64,000 nt of DNA. Origin: an uncultured Pelagibacteraceae bacterium (GTDB lineage: Bacteria; Pseudomonadota; Alphaproteobacteria; Pelagibacterales; Pelagibacteraceae). The notes under the pieces are model-generated. The model had not been told where the DNA came from. It saw nothing but the letters and a program-made list of their open reading frames with translations, and searched no databases. Numbering within the stretch: position 1 is the stretch's first letter; every line of letters begins with the position of its first letter. Made by a program: the position numbers and the translations under genes. Below are positions 29,874 to 41,301 of the stretch, one piece after another. The DNA lies in assembly GCA_902604795.1 (NCBI GenBank), contig CACKZV010000002.1, forward strand, positions 1-64,000, in the 5' to 3' direction.

Positions 29874-30431
29874 TTAAGCCTCTATCATTGTATTTTCGAT
29901 TTGTTGTAATTTATTTTTAATAGAGGTGTCTACCATAATACTACCAACTTGTATTACTAAACCTCCAATTAAACTCTTATCGTATTTATAGTCTAATTTT
30001 ATTTTTGCGTTAAAATTTTGAGATAATTCATTTTTTATTTTACTTACTTGATCTCCTGATAATTCTTTGGAAGAGATAAGTTCAGCTTTTACTTCCCCTC
30101 TTTTTTTTGAACAAGTTTCAACAAAATCTTGAAGAATTGTTTTTACATAAAAAAATCTTCTTTTAGATATAAGAAATCCCAAAAATTTTGAAAGAAGAGA
30201 GTTTAACTTATAATTATCAGAAATTTTTTTAATTACATCTTGAAGTTCATTTACAGAGTTAGTTGGATCTTTTATTAAAGAACTAAAATCTTTGCTCTCA
30301 TCTATTAATTTTAATAAAGATATTGATTGCTCTTCTACTTTATCTACAGAATTATTTTCTTTAGCAAGTTCATATAATGCCAAAGAGTATCTACCTGCTG
30401 TTGTTACCGAAAAACTGTTATTTTTACTCAA
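29874..30431 (-). CDS. atpH: ATP synthase F1 subunit delta
   Basis: 185 residues. Conserved features are AGRYSLALYELA near the start, FLGFLISKRR in the middle, and LIGGLVIQVGSIMVDTSIK near the end. It ties F1 to the peripheral stalk. It is the first gene of the F1 operon; the F0 genes are elsewhere, as is usual for Alphaproteobacteria. The 97-bp gap to priA is the likely site of the operon promoter. Confidence 0.97.
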   Translation of the reverse strand: MSKNNSFSVTTAGRYSLALYELAKENNSVDKVEEQSISLLKLIDESKDFSSLIKDPTNSVNELQDVIKKISDNYKLNSLLSKFLGFLISKRRFFYVKTILQDFVETCSKKRGEVKAELISSKELSGDQVSKIKNELSQNFNAKIKLDYKYDKSLIGGLVIQVGSIMVDTSIKNKLQQIENTMIEA

Positions 30432-30528
30432 TTTTAACTCTCTATATTAGAAGATTTTTTGGATTAAGTAACATATGAGTTTAGTGTCTTCAAGTAACAG
30501 ATTGACTTAAAAGTGTAAAATTATTCAA

Positions 30529-32484
30529 TTAATTGAAGGTTATTGGGTCAACATCAACTGTTAGTTTTATTTCTTTAGGCAATTTGTAATTAATTAATAT
30601 TTTACTCAGTCTTTTTTGAATATTAGAACCTTTTTTAGATCTTATTAAAAATCTCTGCCTATATTTTCGCCTTACTCGATATATAGGTGCATTAACAGGG
30701 CCTAAAATTTTATCATTTAACGATTGTAATAATATTTTCTTTATATTCATTGATTCATTTTCTAAATTTTTTTCATCTGAGGAGGTTAGTATTAATGAAA
30801 CAAACCTTTCATAAGGTGGTAAATTATTTTTCTCTCTTAATTTCAATTCATTTTCTAGAAAAATAAAGGGATCAGGATTTGTAATTTGATTAATAATATT
30901 TTGGTTAGAACCATATGTTTGAAAATATACTATAGCTGGTTTGCCAGTTCTACCAGCTCTTCCAGATAATTGATGATAAAGTTGTAAATTTTTTTCTGCT
31001 GTTCTTAAATCATGCCCATTTGAATTAAGATCAATATCTAAAATAACGATACAGTTTAATTGAGGAAAATGAAAACCTTTAGAAATTAATTGTGTTCCAA
31101 TAATTATATCCGTTTTTCCACTAATTATATCCTCTAATTTATTTTTAGATGATTTTTTATTCATGGTATCGCTTGAAAAAATTCCTATTTTATTATTTGG
31201 GAATTTAAGCTTAACTTCATCTGCGATTCTTTCAACACCAGGACCACTAAAAACAAATTCACATTTCTCACCTTTATTACAATTTCTATTTAGCTGAGAT
31301 TGAAAACCACAATAGTGACAAAGTAATTTATTTTTGTTTTTGTGATATACTAAATTTATAGAACAATTTGGACAGGTATTAACATTTAAACATTTTTTAC
31401 AAAGTGCATAAGGCGCAAAACCCCTTCTATTAATAAAAAATAACACCTGGTCATTTTTTTTTAGGTGATTATTTACTTTTTCATAAGTTTCATAAGCAAT
31501 CCATGATTGTTTATTTAAAGAATTTTTTTTTAGATCTATAATTTCATATGAAGGTAAATTTGCATCTTTATATCTTTTGTTTAATCGTGATAAAAAATAT
31601 TTTTTTTTCTTTACATTTGCGTATGTCTCTATTGAAGGAACAGCAGTAACAAGATTAATAGGGATATTTTCAAAATTAGCCCTAGCAATTGCCATGTCTC
31701 TTGCATTGTAAATTACACCTTCGTCCTGTTTGAATGATTGGTCGTGCTCTTCATCTACAATTATAATTCCAAGATTTTTAAAAGGTAAAAATAATGAAGA
31801 ACGAGCTCCGATAATTACCTTTATGTTGCCTGAAGATAATCCGCTCCAGATTAGTTTCTTTTTTTTAGGTGATACCCCAGAATGCCATACTGCAGCACTA
31901 AAACCGAAAAAATCTTCAAATTTATTTTGAAATTCAGTAGTTAAACCTATTTCTGGCAATAAAATCATTGCTTGAAGACCTTTTTCTAATAATTGTTCTA
32001 TATGTTTAAAATAAACAATCGTTTTACCTGATCCTGTGGTTCCTTGTAAAAGATGGACTCTAAACTCATTATTTTTTTTTGATATTTCATTAAGTATTTC
32101 TTTTTGATCTTTGGAAAGAGTAAACTTATTTATAAACTTTTGTTTTTTAAAAAATTGATAGTCTTTATCTTCAAAATTTGAGATTGCTTTCCCACTTAAT
32201 AGATGTAATTTTAAACACATACCTTTTGGTACTAAGTTATATTCTGAAAACCAATTCAAAAAGGTTATCGTTTCTTTTTTTAATGGTTCAATTTCTATTT
32301 TTTTAATAATTTTTTTTATCTGAAAATTTTTATTATCATTATTTTCAAATAAGTTCCAAACGACCCCGGTTATTTTTGATTTTCCAAAGGGTACATAAAC
32401 ATAATCTCCAACCTTTAGGTCTAGATCACTTTCATATGTAAAAGGGAAATTAAATATGTTAGGTAAAAGAATTGGATATTTCAT
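30529..32484 (-). CDS. priA: Primosomal replication protein N' (PriA helicase)
   Basis: 651 residues. The 3'-DNA-end-binding N-terminal domain is followed by the superfamily-2 helicase core: Walker A GTTGSGKT at ~150-157 and DEEH. The zinc region has four CxxC-type pairs (CKKC, CPNC, CHYC, then a wider CNKGEKC), and helicase motif VI is present (HQLSGRAGRTGK). It restarts collapsed replication forks. It sits directly upstream of atpH, a frequent alphaproteobacterial arrangement. Slightly short for the family (about 700-730), mostly at the N-terminus and linkers. Confidence 0.96.
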   Translation of the reverse strand: MKYPILLPNIFNFPFTYESDLDLKVGDYVYVPFGKSKITGVVWNLFENNDNKNFQIKKIIKKIEIEPLKKETITFLNWFSEYNLVPKGMCLKLHLLSGKAISNFEDKDYQFFKKQKFINKFTLSKDQKEILNEISKKNNEFRVHLLQGTTGSGKTIVYFKHIEQLLEKGLQAMILLPEIGLTTEFQNKFEDFFGFSAAVWHSGVSPKKKKLIWSGLSSGNIKVIIGARSSLFLPFKNLGIIIVDEEHDQSFKQDEGVIYNARDMAIARANFENIPINLVTAVPSIETYANVKKKKYFLSRLNKRYKDANLPSYEIIDLKKNSLNKQSWIAYETYEKVNNHLKKNDQVLFFINRRGFAPYALCKKCLNVNTCPNCSINLVYHKNKNKLLCHYCGFQSQLNRNCNKGEKCEFVFSGPGVERIADEVKLKFPNNKIGIFSSDTMNKKSSKNKLEDIISGKTDIIIGTQLISKGFHFPQLNCIVILDIDLNSNGHDLRTAEKNLQLYHQLSGRAGRTGKPAIVYFQTYGSNQNIINQITNPDPFIFLENELKLREKNNLPPYERFVSLILTSSDEKNLENESMNIKKILLQSLNDKILGPVNAPIYRVRRKYRQRFLIRSKKGSNIQKRLSKILINYKLPKEIKLTVDVDPITFN

Positions 32485-32520
32485 AAAAATTTTATGTTTT
32501 ATATTGTTACTTTAAAAACT

Positions 32521-34737
32521 CTAAATCTTAATTTTTTTTTGAATTATATCTTCTAGAAATCTAATAGGTTTGTCATCACCAAATAATTTATTTTTATTCT
32601 TCTTTATTTTGTTTACTATAAAATCTCTAAAATTAATATCGCTAGCTAATTTAACTGCAATTTCTATGTATTTTGTCTTAGAATTTGCAATGGTTTCCTC
32701 AACATCTAATGTTTTAAGAATACCGTAAGTATGTCTTCCTCTCATAAAACTAGAAGGACAAGTAATTATAGGTTTGTTTAAACTTATAGCATCTATTGAC
32801 GTATTCCCCCCTGACCAATTAAAACTGTCTAAAATAATGTCTGACTCTTCAATGAGTCCAAAAAACTCACCTTGGCTACATTTTGGATGAAAGTAAAAAT
32901 ATTTTTTAAAAGAGTAGCCTTCATTTTGAAATAATCTTGAGAGTCTCTTTTTAAAAATAGATGTTACTGAATTTTTAATTCCTTCAATGAACCAAAATTG
33001 ACAATTTGGAATTTTTTTTACTATATCCAAATAAATATGGTCATCTTGTGGAAGAAGTTTAAATAAACTTTGAAGATTTAAAAATATGGTTGTATTTGAT
33101 TTTTTTAATATATTAGGTTTTTTTATATCAGTTAATTTAGGAAAATCATAATTTATTCCTAATCCAGGTAAATTAATTAGTTTTTCAGAGTAATGATTTT
33201 TTGAGTTTTTACACTCCATAAGTTCGCCAGAAAAATAATAATCAATATTACTAAATCCTGACGTAATTGGATGTCCCCATGTATTGCATTGAATGGGGGC
33301 TAATCTTAAAGAACTTAAAATTTGAATTATTGGTCTCATTCCAATATCTAAATAAATGAGTACATCTAAATTATCTTTAGATATTTGATTAATTAATTGA
33401 TCGACATCAGTGTGGCTAAAAAAAAAATCAGCGCTTTCTTTAATTTCAAGAGTTATATTATCAAAATTATTATCTGTGTAATAGACAAATCTTTTAAAAT
33501 ATTTTTGATCTAATTTTAGAATCCAATTTTTAAATAACTTAGAAACTGTATGATTTCTAAAAAAAGAGGAAACAAAACCAATTTTTGAGAATTGTGATAA
33601 ATTTTTTTTTTCTCTTTTTTTATTGAAATTTTTATAAATTTTTTGTGTTATTCTTTCAATCAGAGAGGCGTACCTTCTTTGTAACTCTAAAACATTTATC
33701 CCTTGGTAATGTAGATAAAAATTTGTAGAAGAACTTATTGCACTAATTAATTGTTTTTTTGTATATTTTGACTCAGTGTCTATTAAGTGATTAATTTTGC
33801 TAATTCCATTTTCAAATCTTTTCCTATAGACATTTAATTCTTCTAAATTTTCGTAAATTACTGGAAAAAGATTCATAGATAACCAATGTGAAGTAAGATT
33901 ATTTGGTTCAATTTTAATTACTTTTTCATAATAATTTAAAGCATTCGAGTGATCTCCTAATTCCTTTAGTAAATTTCCAAGATTATTATAAGCATCTGCA
34001 TTTTTATGTTGGGTTTGAATTGCTTTTTTATAACAACTTATTGCTTTTTCATGTTTTCCTAATTCTTCATAAATATTTCCAAGATTATTATGTACGCCAA
34101 TATAATTAGGATCAATTTGAATTACTTTTTCATAACAACTCACTGCTTTTTGATATTCATTTAAATCATTATATGTATTTCCAAGATTATAATATGCAGC
34201 AGCATATTTAGGATCAACTTGAATTGCTTTTTCATAACAGCTTATTGCTTTTTCATACTCTTCTAACTCCTTAAGTACATTTCCGTGATTATAATGTGCA
34301 GCAGCATAATTAGGATCAACTTGAATTACTTTTTCATAACAGCTTATTGCTTTTTGATGTTCTTGATTTTTATTCAGTATAATTCCAAGATTGTTTAGAG
34401 CATCTACATTGTTAGGAAAAATTTTAATTGCTTTTTCATAACAAGTCTGCGCTTTTTGATATTCACCTAATTCTTTAAGCACAAATCCAAGATTGTTATA
34501 AGCAACAGTATTATTTGGCTCAATTAGTATTACTTTTTCATAACAATTCTTTGCATTTTGATATTCTCCTAATTGAGTCATTAAGATTCCAAGATTATTA
34601 TGTGCATCCACATAGTTAGGATTTATTTTTAAAGTTTCATTATAAAAATTTTTAGCAACTTTAAGATTATTTTTTTTATGGTTTTGCAGGCCTAATACAA
34701 ACAATTTCTTTGCTGTTAAATTATTTTCTTCACTCAT
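32521..34737 (-). CDS. TPR protein with OGT/SPINDLY-like glycosyltransferase domain
   Basis: 738 residues. Residues ~8-290 are about eight near-identical 34-residue tetratricopeptide repeats (unit type NNLGNxxxELGxYxKAIxCYEKAIxxDPNY). Residues ~395-735 resemble the family-41 (O-GlcNAc-transferase/SPINDLY) C-terminal domain: KIGFVSSFFRNHTVSKL, LAPIQCNTWGHPITSGF, LDSFNWSGGNTSIDAI and SFMRGRHTYGIL. Likely a cytoplasmic protein glycosyltransferase; acceptor and sugar are unknown. No surface or flagellar genes surround it (lpd before, priA after). A consensus-like -10 TATAAT on the minus strand (34753-34748) ends 10 bases before the ATG, which would give a nearly leaderless mRNA. Confidence 0.85.
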   Translation of the reverse strand: MSEENNLTAKKLFVLGLQNHKKNNLKVAKNFYNETLKINPNYVDAHNNLGILMTQLGEYQNAKNCYEKVILIEPNNTVAYNNLGFVLKELGEYQKAQTCYEKAIKIFPNNVDALNNLGIILNKNQEHQKAISCYEKVIQVDPNYAAAHYNHGNVLKELEEYEKAISCYEKAIQVDPKYAAAYYNLGNTYNDLNEYQKAVSCYEKVIQIDPNYIGVHNNLGNIYEELGKHEKAISCYKKAIQTQHKNADAYNNLGNLLKELGDHSNALNYYEKVIKIEPNNLTSHWLSMNLFPVIYENLEELNVYRKRFENGISKINHLIDTESKYTKKQLISAISSSTNFYLHYQGINVLELQRRYASLIERITQKIYKNFNKKREKKNLSQFSKIGFVSSFFRNHTVSKLFKNWILKLDQKYFKRFVYYTDNNFDNITLEIKESADFFFSHTDVDQLINQISKDNLDVLIYLDIGMRPIIQILSSLRLAPIQCNTWGHPITSGFSNIDYYFSGELMECKNSKNHYSEKLINLPGLGINYDFPKLTDIKKPNILKKSNTTIFLNLQSLFKLLPQDDHIYLDIVKKIPNCQFWFIEGIKNSVTSIFKKRLSRLFQNEGYSFKKYFYFHPKCSQGEFFGLIEESDIILDSFNWSGGNTSIDAISLNKPIITCPSSFMRGRHTYGILKTLDVEETIANSKTKYIEIAVKLASDINFRDFIVNKIKKNKNKLFGDDKPIRFLEDIIQKKIKI
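33880..34640 (-). repeat. 102-bp coding tandem repeats (TPR array)
   Basis: Seven to eight diverged copies of a 102-bp unit. Each contains a minus-strand equivalent of TTTTTCATAACA near the repeat centre and encodes one 34-residue TPR. Third-position drift is low between some neighbours (units around 34110-34330), which suggests fairly recent expansion or gene conversion. Confidence 0.75.
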
Positions 34738-34781
34738 TTATCTGTGAATTATAAACTAACTAACTTATAACCACGAACTTT

Positions 34782-34797
34782 AAATCAATATTGATTT
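34782..34797. repeat. 16-bp perfect palindrome next to the lpd stop
   Basis: AAATCAATATTGATTT is a perfect inverted repeat filling the bases immediately after the lpd stop codon and upstream of the TPR gene boundary. No U-tract follows on the minus strand, so it is not a standard terminator. It could be an operator or an mRNA-end hairpin. Confidence 0.4.
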
Positions 34798-36192
34798 TTA
34801 AGAGTGAATTTGTCGTTTTTCTACCGACAAAGCAGCTTCTTTTATAGCTTCTGAAAAAGTAGGATGAGCATGACAAGTTCTTGCTATATCTTCTGAACTT
34901 GCTCCAAACTCCATAGCAACTGACATTTCGGCAATCATTTCACCAGCATGTGGGCCAATTATGTGGACTCCTAAAACTCTATCAGTTGTACTTTCAACTA
35001 ATATTTTTACAAACCCCTCTGGTTCATTTATAGCCTTAGCTCTTGAGTTAGCTAAAAAAGGAAATTTTCCAATTTTATAATTTATTTTTTTTTTTTTCAA
35101 TTCTTCCTCATTTTTACCAACGTAAGCAACTTCGGGTGTGGTATAAATTACACCAGGTATAATATCATAGTTTACATGACCAGACTGGCCAGCAATTAGT
35201 TCTGCAACCGCTATGCCCTCTTCTTCGGCTTTATGGGCCAACATGGGACCATCTATAACATCACCTATTGCATAAACATTTTTTACATTAGTCTCAAAAT
35301 TTTTATTAACTATAATTTTTCCTTTTTTATCAAGATTTACTCCAATTTTTTCTAAATTTAATTTATCTGTGTAAGGTTTTCTTCCAACAGAAATTAGAAC
35401 TACATCAGCTTCAATTTTATTTTTTGAATTCTTAGTCGAGGTTTCTATTACAACACCTTGATTATTTTTAGTAATTTTTTCAACTTTGGTATTTAATTCA
35501 AACTTAATATTTTGCTTCTTTAGAATTTTCATAAATTCATTAGAAATTTCTTTATCAAGACCTGGGGTAATATGATCTAAATATTCAATGACTTGTACTT
35601 CAGATCCTAATCTTGACCAGACAGAACCCATTTCTAATCCGATATAACCACCCCCAACAACAACCATTTTTTTTGGAACTTTAGAAATATTAAGAGCTCC
35701 TGTTGATGAAAGAATTTTTTTTTCATCAAAGTCTACTCCTGGAAGTGACAAAGGTTCTGATCCAGTGCTTATTACACTTTTATCAGTTTTGATTTTTATT
35801 TCTGATTTATCATTTTTGACTAAAATTTCATTTTTTCCATCAAAAGATGCTACTCCTTTAATGTAAGTAATTTTGTTTTTTTTAAATAGAAACTCCACTC
35901 CCTTTGTAAGTGTTGTAACTGAGCTATCTTTATTACTCATCATTTTTTCAAGGTTTAATTTGATTTCTCCTATTTCAATACCAATATTTGAGAAGTTTTT
36001 AGCTTTATGAAAGCTTTCTGACATATTCAAAAGACTTTTAGAGGGAATGCATCCTATATTAAGACAAGTCCCACCCAAAGACCCTCTGGACTCAATACAT
36101 GCAGTTTTTAATCCTAGCTGTGATAACCTTATTGCACATACATATCCGGCAGGACCTCCTCCAATTACAGTAACATCAAATTTTTCAGTCAT
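34798..36192 (-). CDS. lpdA: Dihydrolipoamide dehydrogenase (E3)
   Basis: 464 residues. N-terminal FAD motif VIGGGPAGYVCAI, redox disulfide GGTCLNIGCIPS, second Rossmann motif VVGGGYIGLE, and the C-terminal active-site HAHPTFSEA (His-Glu pair). It reoxidises the lipoyl group of the 2-oxoglutarate dehydrogenase E2 encoded next to it and probably serves other complexes. The start overlaps the sucB stop by one base. Confidence 0.98.
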   Translation of the reverse strand: MTEKFDVTVIGGGPAGYVCAIRLSQLGLKTACIESRGSLGGTCLNIGCIPSKSLLNMSESFHKAKNFSNIGIEIGEIKLNLEKMMSNKDSSVTTLTKGVEFLFKKNKITYIKGVASFDGKNEILVKNDKSEIKIKTDKSVISTGSEPLSLPGVDFDEKKILSSTGALNISKVPKKMVVVGGGYIGLEMGSVWSRLGSEVQVIEYLDHITPGLDKEISNEFMKILKKQNIKFELNTKVEKITKNNQGVVIETSTKNSKNKIEADVVLISVGRKPYTDKLNLEKIGVNLDKKGKIIVNKNFETNVKNVYAIGDVIDGPMLAHKAEEEGIAVAELIAGQSGHVNYDIIPGVIYTTPEVAYVGKNEEELKKKKINYKIGKFPFLANSRAKAINEPEGFVKILVESTTDRVLGVHIIGPHAGEMIAEMSVAMEFGASSEDIARTCHAHPTFSEAIKEAALSVEKRQIHS

Positions 36193-37511
36193 TATATATT
36201 TAAAAATAATCTTCTAGGGTCTTCTAAATTTTCTTTCACAGTTTTTAAAAATGATACAGATTCCTTTCCATCAATAATTCTATGATCATAAGACAAGGCC
36301 AAGTACATTATTGGTTTTATTTTTATGTCACCATTATCATTTACTGGTCTTTCAACAATATTATGCATGCCTAATACACCTGATTGAGGCGGATTTAATA
36401 TTGGTGTTGAAAGCATAGAACCATAAACACCGCCATTACTTATAGTAAAAGTACCACCCTGTAAGTCCTCAATTGTTAGGCTACCCTCGTTTGCTTTTTC
36501 AGATAATTTTTTAATTTCTTTTTCTATTTCGGCAAATGACATCTCATCTGCATTTCTTAGTACTGGAACTACTAAACCTTTTTCAGTTCCAACAGCAAAA
36601 CTTATATTATAGTAATTTTTGTAAATTATATCCTGATCTTCAATTTCAGCGTTAATTGCTGGAAACAGTTTTAGTCCAACTACACAAGCTTTTACAAAAA
36701 ATGACATAAGACCTAGCTTAATTCCATATCTGCTTTTAAAATCTTCTTGGTTATCTTTTCTCATTGCCATAATCCCAGCCATATCTACTTCATTAAAAGT
36801 AGTTAACATTGCTGCGTTTTCTTGGGCTTGTTTTAATCTTTTAGCAATCGTTTGTCTTAAACGTGTCATTTTAATTCTCTCTTCTTCACCGTATTTAATT
36901 CTTCTCTGGTTAGGTTGTGGGTTGGCACCCATCATACTAATTAGATCGCCTTTTAAAATTCTTCCTGCTTTTCCTGTACCCTTTACATTATCTAAATTGA
37001 TATTTTTTTCTGCAACCATTTTTCTTACTGCAGGTGAAAGAATAATCGGCTGTTGTGAGGTTTCTTCTGTTTCTACTTCCTCAGTCAAAAGTAAAGGCTC
37101 TTCTTCCAATAGCTCCATTGAATTATCTTCAGTTAATACTAATGGTTCTAACTTAGTTTGAGGTTTTTTTTCTATATCTAAATTAATTACGTTACTTTTC
37201 TGATCTGTGTCTTCTTTCTCTTCATTCTTTTCAGTTTGTATTTTATTTTCAGCTACTTTTTTTATTTCTAAATTCTCTTCAGAAATTGAGCCCAAAACAG
37301 CTCCAACTTCAACTGTATCTCCATCTTTAAAACTAATTTCTGATAATGTCCCACTAATTGGAGAAGGCACTTCTAAATTTACTTTATCAGTTTCCAGTTC
37401 AACTATTGCCTCATCAGCCTCAACTTTTTCACCTTCTCTTTTCAACCATTTAGAAACTGTTGCCTCTGTTATACTTTCACCTAAAGTAGGAACTAAAATT
37501 TTTTCACTCAT
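36192..37511 (-). CDS. sucB: 2-oxoglutarate dehydrogenase E2 (dihydrolipoamide succinyltransferase)
   Basis: 439 residues. The lipoyl domain (1-75) has the attachment lysine in [10 protein letters not shown]. An acidic, Leu/Glu-rich linker at ~95-160 contains a near-duplicate EPLVLTED / EPLLLTEE. The E1/E3-binding domain is at ~160-195 ([13 protein letters not shown]). The catalytic domain ends with the His-Asp motif SYDHRIIDG. It transfers succinyl to CoA. It overlaps sucA by 4 bp. Confidence 0.98.
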   Translation of the reverse strand: MSEKILVPTLGESITEATVSKWLKREGEKVEADEAIVELETDKVNLEVPSPISGTLSEISFKDGDTVEVGAVLGSISEENLEIKKVAENKIQTEKNEEKEDTDQKSNVINLDIEKKPQTKLEPLVLTEDNSMELLEEEPLLLTEEVETEETSQQPIILSPAVRKMVAEKNINLDNVKGTGKAGRILKGDLISMMGANPQPNQRRIKYGEEERIKMTRLRQTIAKRLKQAQENAAMLTTFNEVDMAGIMAMRKDNQEDFKSRYGIKLGLMSFFVKACVVGLKLFPAINAEIEDQDIIYKNYYNISFAVGTEKGLVVPVLRNADEMSFAEIEKEIKKLSEKANEGSLTIEDLQGGTFTISNGGVYGSMLSTPILNPPQSGVLGMHNIVERPVNDNGDIKIKPIMYLALSYDHRIIDGKESVSFLKTVKENLEDPRRLFLNI

Positions 37512-40390
37512 AAATCAAATACTTCATTTATAATTTCTTGTTGCTCAAGTTGATGTCTTTTAGCATATCCTGTAGCTGGAGATGCATCAGGACTTCTTCC
37601 GATATAAGAAATTTCATTATTTTTAGCTCTAATGGTATCCAATGTCCATTGTATATAATCTCTCACTGAAAACCATGCACCCATATTTTTTGGCTCTTCC
37701 TGACACCAATAAAAATTTGCATTTTTAGCGTATGGTTTAAGTTCTTTTACTAAACTCTTCGCTGGAAAAGGATAAAGTTGCTCAATTCTAAACATTACCA
37801 CATCATCTCTTTTTAACTTTTCTCTAGCATTTAAAAGATCAAAGTATATTTTTCCTGAACAGATTATAACTTTTTTGATTTCACTTGATTTTTTCAATTT
37901 AATAAAATTTTTAGATTGATCACTTAATGCATGATCCCACATAATTCGGTGAAATGATGTTTGCTTACTAAATTCATCAATGGTTGATACACAAAACTTA
38001 TTTCTTAACAAAGATTTAGGTGTCATGATTACAAGTGGTTTTCTGAAATCACGATGTATTTGTCTACGTAAAGCGTGAAAATAATTTGCTGGAGTTGTGC
38101 AATTCATAACTTGAAGATTATCATTTGCGCACATTTGTAAGAATCTTTCAAGTCTAGCTGATGAATGTTCTGGTCCTTGACCTTCATAACCATGGGGTAA
38201 TAACATTACCAAACCTGAAGCTCTTTGCCATTTTCTTTCACCAGAAGCAATAAATTGATCAATTATAACTTGTGCACCATTTGCAAAATCACCAAACTGA
38301 GCTTCCCAGAGCGTAAGAGTGTTTGGTTCAACTAAACTATATCCATATTCAAATCCTAAAACTGCAAGTTCAGATAAAAAACTATCTACTATTTCAAATT
38401 TTTTTTGGTTTTTTGATATATTGTTTAAAGGAATATATCTTGAGTTATCCATCTGATCTCTTAAAACTGAATGTCTCTGACTAAAAGTTCCCCTACCAGA
38501 GTCCTGCCCTACAAATCGGACTGGAAAACCCTCATCCAGTAATGAACCAAATGCTAAAGATTCAGCAGTAGACCAGTCAATATTTACGCCATCATCAACA
38601 GATTTTCTTCTACTTTGTAAAATTTTATTAATAGTTTTGTGAATATTTATTTCTGCTGGAACCACGTTTATTTTATCTGAAATATTTTTAAGTATTTTTT
38701 TATCTGCTCCAGTAATGCCTCTTTTATCTTTTCCTTTTTTTGGTTTATAGCTAGACCAGGCTCCTTCAAACCATTCAATTTTAGGTTTATAATCTTTAGC
38801 TGTTTTAAATTGATCGTCTAAAAGGTCTTTAAATTTTTTTATTTGATCATTTAAATTCTCTTTGGATATTAAATTTTCTTTAATGAGTTTAGATCCATAT
38901 ATATTAGCTGTTGATTGATGAGATCTAATTTTTTTATACATCAATGGTTGAGTGAATGATGGCTCATCTCCCTCATTATGTCCAAATCGTCTGTAACAAA
39001 CTAAGTCGATAACTACATCTCTATTAAACTGCAATCTAAACTCAGTAGCGATTCTTGAGCCATAAACAACAGCTTCTGGGTCATCTCCATTGACATGGAT
39101 GATAGGTGCATCAACCATTTTAGCAATATCTGATGGATGAGGTGAAGATCTTGCGAACCTAGGACTAGTAGTAAATCCTATTTGATTATTCACTATTATA
39201 TGAATTGTTCCACCTGTGTTATGTCCAGGTAAACCCGACATTGCAAAACATTCAGCTACAATACCCTGTCCAGCAAATGCAGCGTCGCCATGTATTAAAA
39301 TTGGAATTACTTTATTTCTCTCAGTATCTTTGTGAAAAAATTGTTTTGCTCTAGTCTGACCCAACACAACTGGATTAACTGCTTCCAAGTGTGAGGGATT
39401 ATCTGTTAAACTTACATGAACTGAATTTCCATCAAATTCTCTGTCTGATGAAGCTCCCAAATGATATTTCACATCCCCGGCACTATCTTCTTCTGTATTA
39501 TTTATTTCACCAGCAAATTCATTAAATATTCTTTTGTATGATTTTTGTAAAACGTTGGCTAAAACATTTAGTCTTCCTCTATGAGACATTCCAATTTTAA
39601 CCTCTTTAATCTTGGATTGACCCCCAATTTTTATAATTTGTTCAAGACCTGGAATTAAGCTTTCACCTCCATCTAAACCAAACCTTTTAGATCCAACATA
39701 TTTCGTGTGTAAAAATTTCTCAAATCCCTCAGCTTGAATTAATTTATTTAAAATTGCACTTTTACCGTTTTCTGTAAATTTTAATGCATTTTCGTCTTTT
39801 TCTACCCTGTCCCTAAACCATTTTCTCTCTGTTGGATTTGATATGTGCATATATTCATAACCAATTGATCCACAATAAGTTTTTCTGAGTATGGATAAAA
39901 TTTCTTTTATGTTTGAATATTCTTTATTTAAAACACCATCTAAATATATTTTCTTATCATAATCCTCTTTATCAAAACCGTAATTTTCTGGATGTAATTC
40001 ATCTAGATATTCACTTTCTCTTATTTCTAATGGATCTAGTTTAGAGAGTAGATGACCTCTTTGTCTATAAGATCTAATAAGTGAAACAGCTCTTATTGAA
40101 CTACTATTACTAGCTACTACATCATCCTGATTAACTTTTAGAACAGACTCTTCTTTTTTTAATACTATATTTTCTCTAATTTTTAATTTTTTTGGACTCC
40201 ATGAAGGACCTTTTATTTCTTTAACAACAGAGTCTAAATCTTCACCTATATCAAGAAAATATTCTTTCCACTCATTTGGCAGACTAGGATCTTTATTTAT
40301 AAACTTTACATACATTTGCTCAATAAATGCATTGTTTGATTTGTTTAAAAATGAAGTTTTTTTGTACTCAAGATTTTTAGAAGCTGACAT
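37508..40390 (-). CDS. sucA: 2-oxoglutarate dehydrogenase E1
   Basis: 960 residues, full length. SucA-type N-terminus, thiamine-diphosphate site [10 protein letters not shown] and later GDDPEAV, and the conserved [15 protein letters not shown]. It decarboxylates 2-oxoglutarate and succinylates E2. It lies between sucD and sucB in the TCA supercluster. No overlap with sucD (35-bp gap). Confidence 0.98.
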   Translation of the reverse strand: MSASKNLEYKKTSFLNKSNNAFIEQMYVKFINKDPSLPNEWKEYFLDIGEDLDSVVKEIKGPSWSPKKLKIRENIVLKKEESVLKVNQDDVVASNSSSIRAVSLIRSYRQRGHLLSKLDPLEIRESEYLDELHPENYGFDKEDYDKKIYLDGVLNKEYSNIKEILSILRKTYCGSIGYEYMHISNPTERKWFRDRVEKDENALKFTENGKSAILNKLIQAEGFEKFLHTKYVGSKRFGLDGGESLIPGLEQIIKIGGQSKIKEVKIGMSHRGRLNVLANVLQKSYKRIFNEFAGEINNTEEDSAGDVKYHLGASSDREFDGNSVHVSLTDNPSHLEAVNPVVLGQTRAKQFFHKDTERNKVIPILIHGDAAFAGQGIVAECFAMSGLPGHNTGGTIHIIVNNQIGFTTSPRFARSSPHPSDIAKMVDAPIIHVNGDDPEAVVYGSRIATEFRLQFNRDVVIDLVCYRRFGHNEGDEPSFTQPLMYKKIRSHQSTANIYGSKLIKENLISKENLNDQIKKFKDLLDDQFKTAKDYKPKIEWFEGAWSSYKPKKGKDKRGITGADKKILKNISDKINVVPAEINIHKTINKILQSRRKSVDDGVNIDWSTAESLAFGSLLDEGFPVRFVGQDSGRGTFSQRHSVLRDQMDNSRYIPLNNISKNQKKFEIVDSFLSELAVLGFEYGYSLVEPNTLTLWEAQFGDFANGAQVIIDQFIASGERKWQRASGLVMLLPHGYEGQGPEHSSARLERFLQMCANDNLQVMNCTTPANYFHALRRQIHRDFRKPLVIMTPKSLLRNKFCVSTIDEFSKQTSFHRIMWDHALSDQSKNFIKLKKSSEIKKVIICSGKIYFDLLNAREKLKRDDVVMFRIEQLYPFPAKSLVKELKPYAKNANFYWCQEEPKNMGAWFSVRDYIQWTLDTIRAKNNEISYIGRSPDASPATGYAKRHQLEQQEIINEVFDL

Positions 40391-40425
40391 ATTTATTATT
40401 TAAATATTATACAAACAAAATGTTA

Positions 40426-41301
40426 TCAATTAGACAATTTATTTAGTAGCGTTTTTCCAATATCAGATGGAGAATTAGCAACAGTAATACCACAATCTTG
40501 CATAGTTTTTATCTTTTCTTCTGCATTTCCTTTACCACCTGAAATAATAGCACCAGCATGTCCCATTCTTCTTCCTGGTGGAGCAGTTACTCCAGCTATA
40601 AATCCAACAATTGGTTTTTTTATTTTATGATTTTTTACAAATTCCGCTGCCTCTTCTTCAGCAGTTCCACCTATTTCTCCAATCATTAGTATAGATTCTG
40701 TTTGATCGTCATTTAGAAATAAATCAAGGCAATCGATGAAATTAGTTCCATTAATTGGATCGCCACCAATTCCTATACATGTTGATTGACCAAGATTATT
40801 TTCAGTTGTTTGCGCAACCGCCTCATAGGTTAGTGTTCCTGATCTTGATACAATTCCAACTGAACCTTTTTTATGAATATTACCTGGCATTATTCCAATT
40901 TTACATTCATTAGGTGTAATTATTCCTGGACAGTTTGGACCAATTAATCTGGAGTTAGAATTTTGTAATTTTTTTTTTACTTTTAACATATCCAGAATTG
41001 GTATTCCTTCGCTTATACAAACAATTAATTGAATAGATGCATCGATGGCTTCAATGATGGCCGATGAAGCAAACTTTGCAGGCACATATATCATTGTTGC
41101 ATCAGCACCTGTTGCATCTATGGCTTCTTTAACTGTGTTAAACACTGGTCTTTCTAAGTGAATTTGTCCACCTTTTTTCGGTGTTACACCCCCAACTAAG
41201 TTGGTTCCATATTTAATAGATTGCTCAGAGTGAAAAGTACCATGAGATCCTGTAAAACCTTGGCAGATTACTTTTGTATTTTTATCAATTAATACTGACA
41301 T
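40426..41301 (-). CDS. sucD: Succinyl-CoA synthetase alpha subunit
   Basis: 291 residues. CoA-binding Rossmann domain ([22 protein letters not shown]) and the phosphorylated histidine in [10 protein letters not shown]. It catalyses succinyl-CoA to succinate with nucleotide triphosphate formation together with SucC. The start overlaps the sucC stop by one base. Confidence 0.98.
   Translation of the reverse strand: MSVLIDKNTKVICQGFTGSHGTFHSEQSIKYGTNLVGGVTPKKGGQIHLERPVFNTVKEAIDATGADATMIYVPAKFASSAIIEAIDASIQLIVCISEGIPILDMLKVKKKLQNSNSRLIGPNCPGIITPNECKIGIMPGNIHKKGSVGIVSRSGTLTYEAVAQTTENNLGQSTCIGIGGDPINGTNFIDCLDLFLNDDQTESILMIGEIGGTAEEEAAEFVKNHKIKKPIVGFIAGVTAPPGRRMGHAGAIISGGKGNAEEKIKTMQDCGITVANSPSDIGKTLLNKLSN

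Noticed and set aside
33880-34640. CRISPR-like regular repeats
   Set aside because: The 102-bp period is in frame and encodes tetratricopeptide repeats. There are no spacers and no cas genes.
34782-34797. Rho-independent terminator after lpd
   Set aside because: The palindrome is perfect but A+T only apart from two pairs, and no T-run follows it on the transcribed strand.
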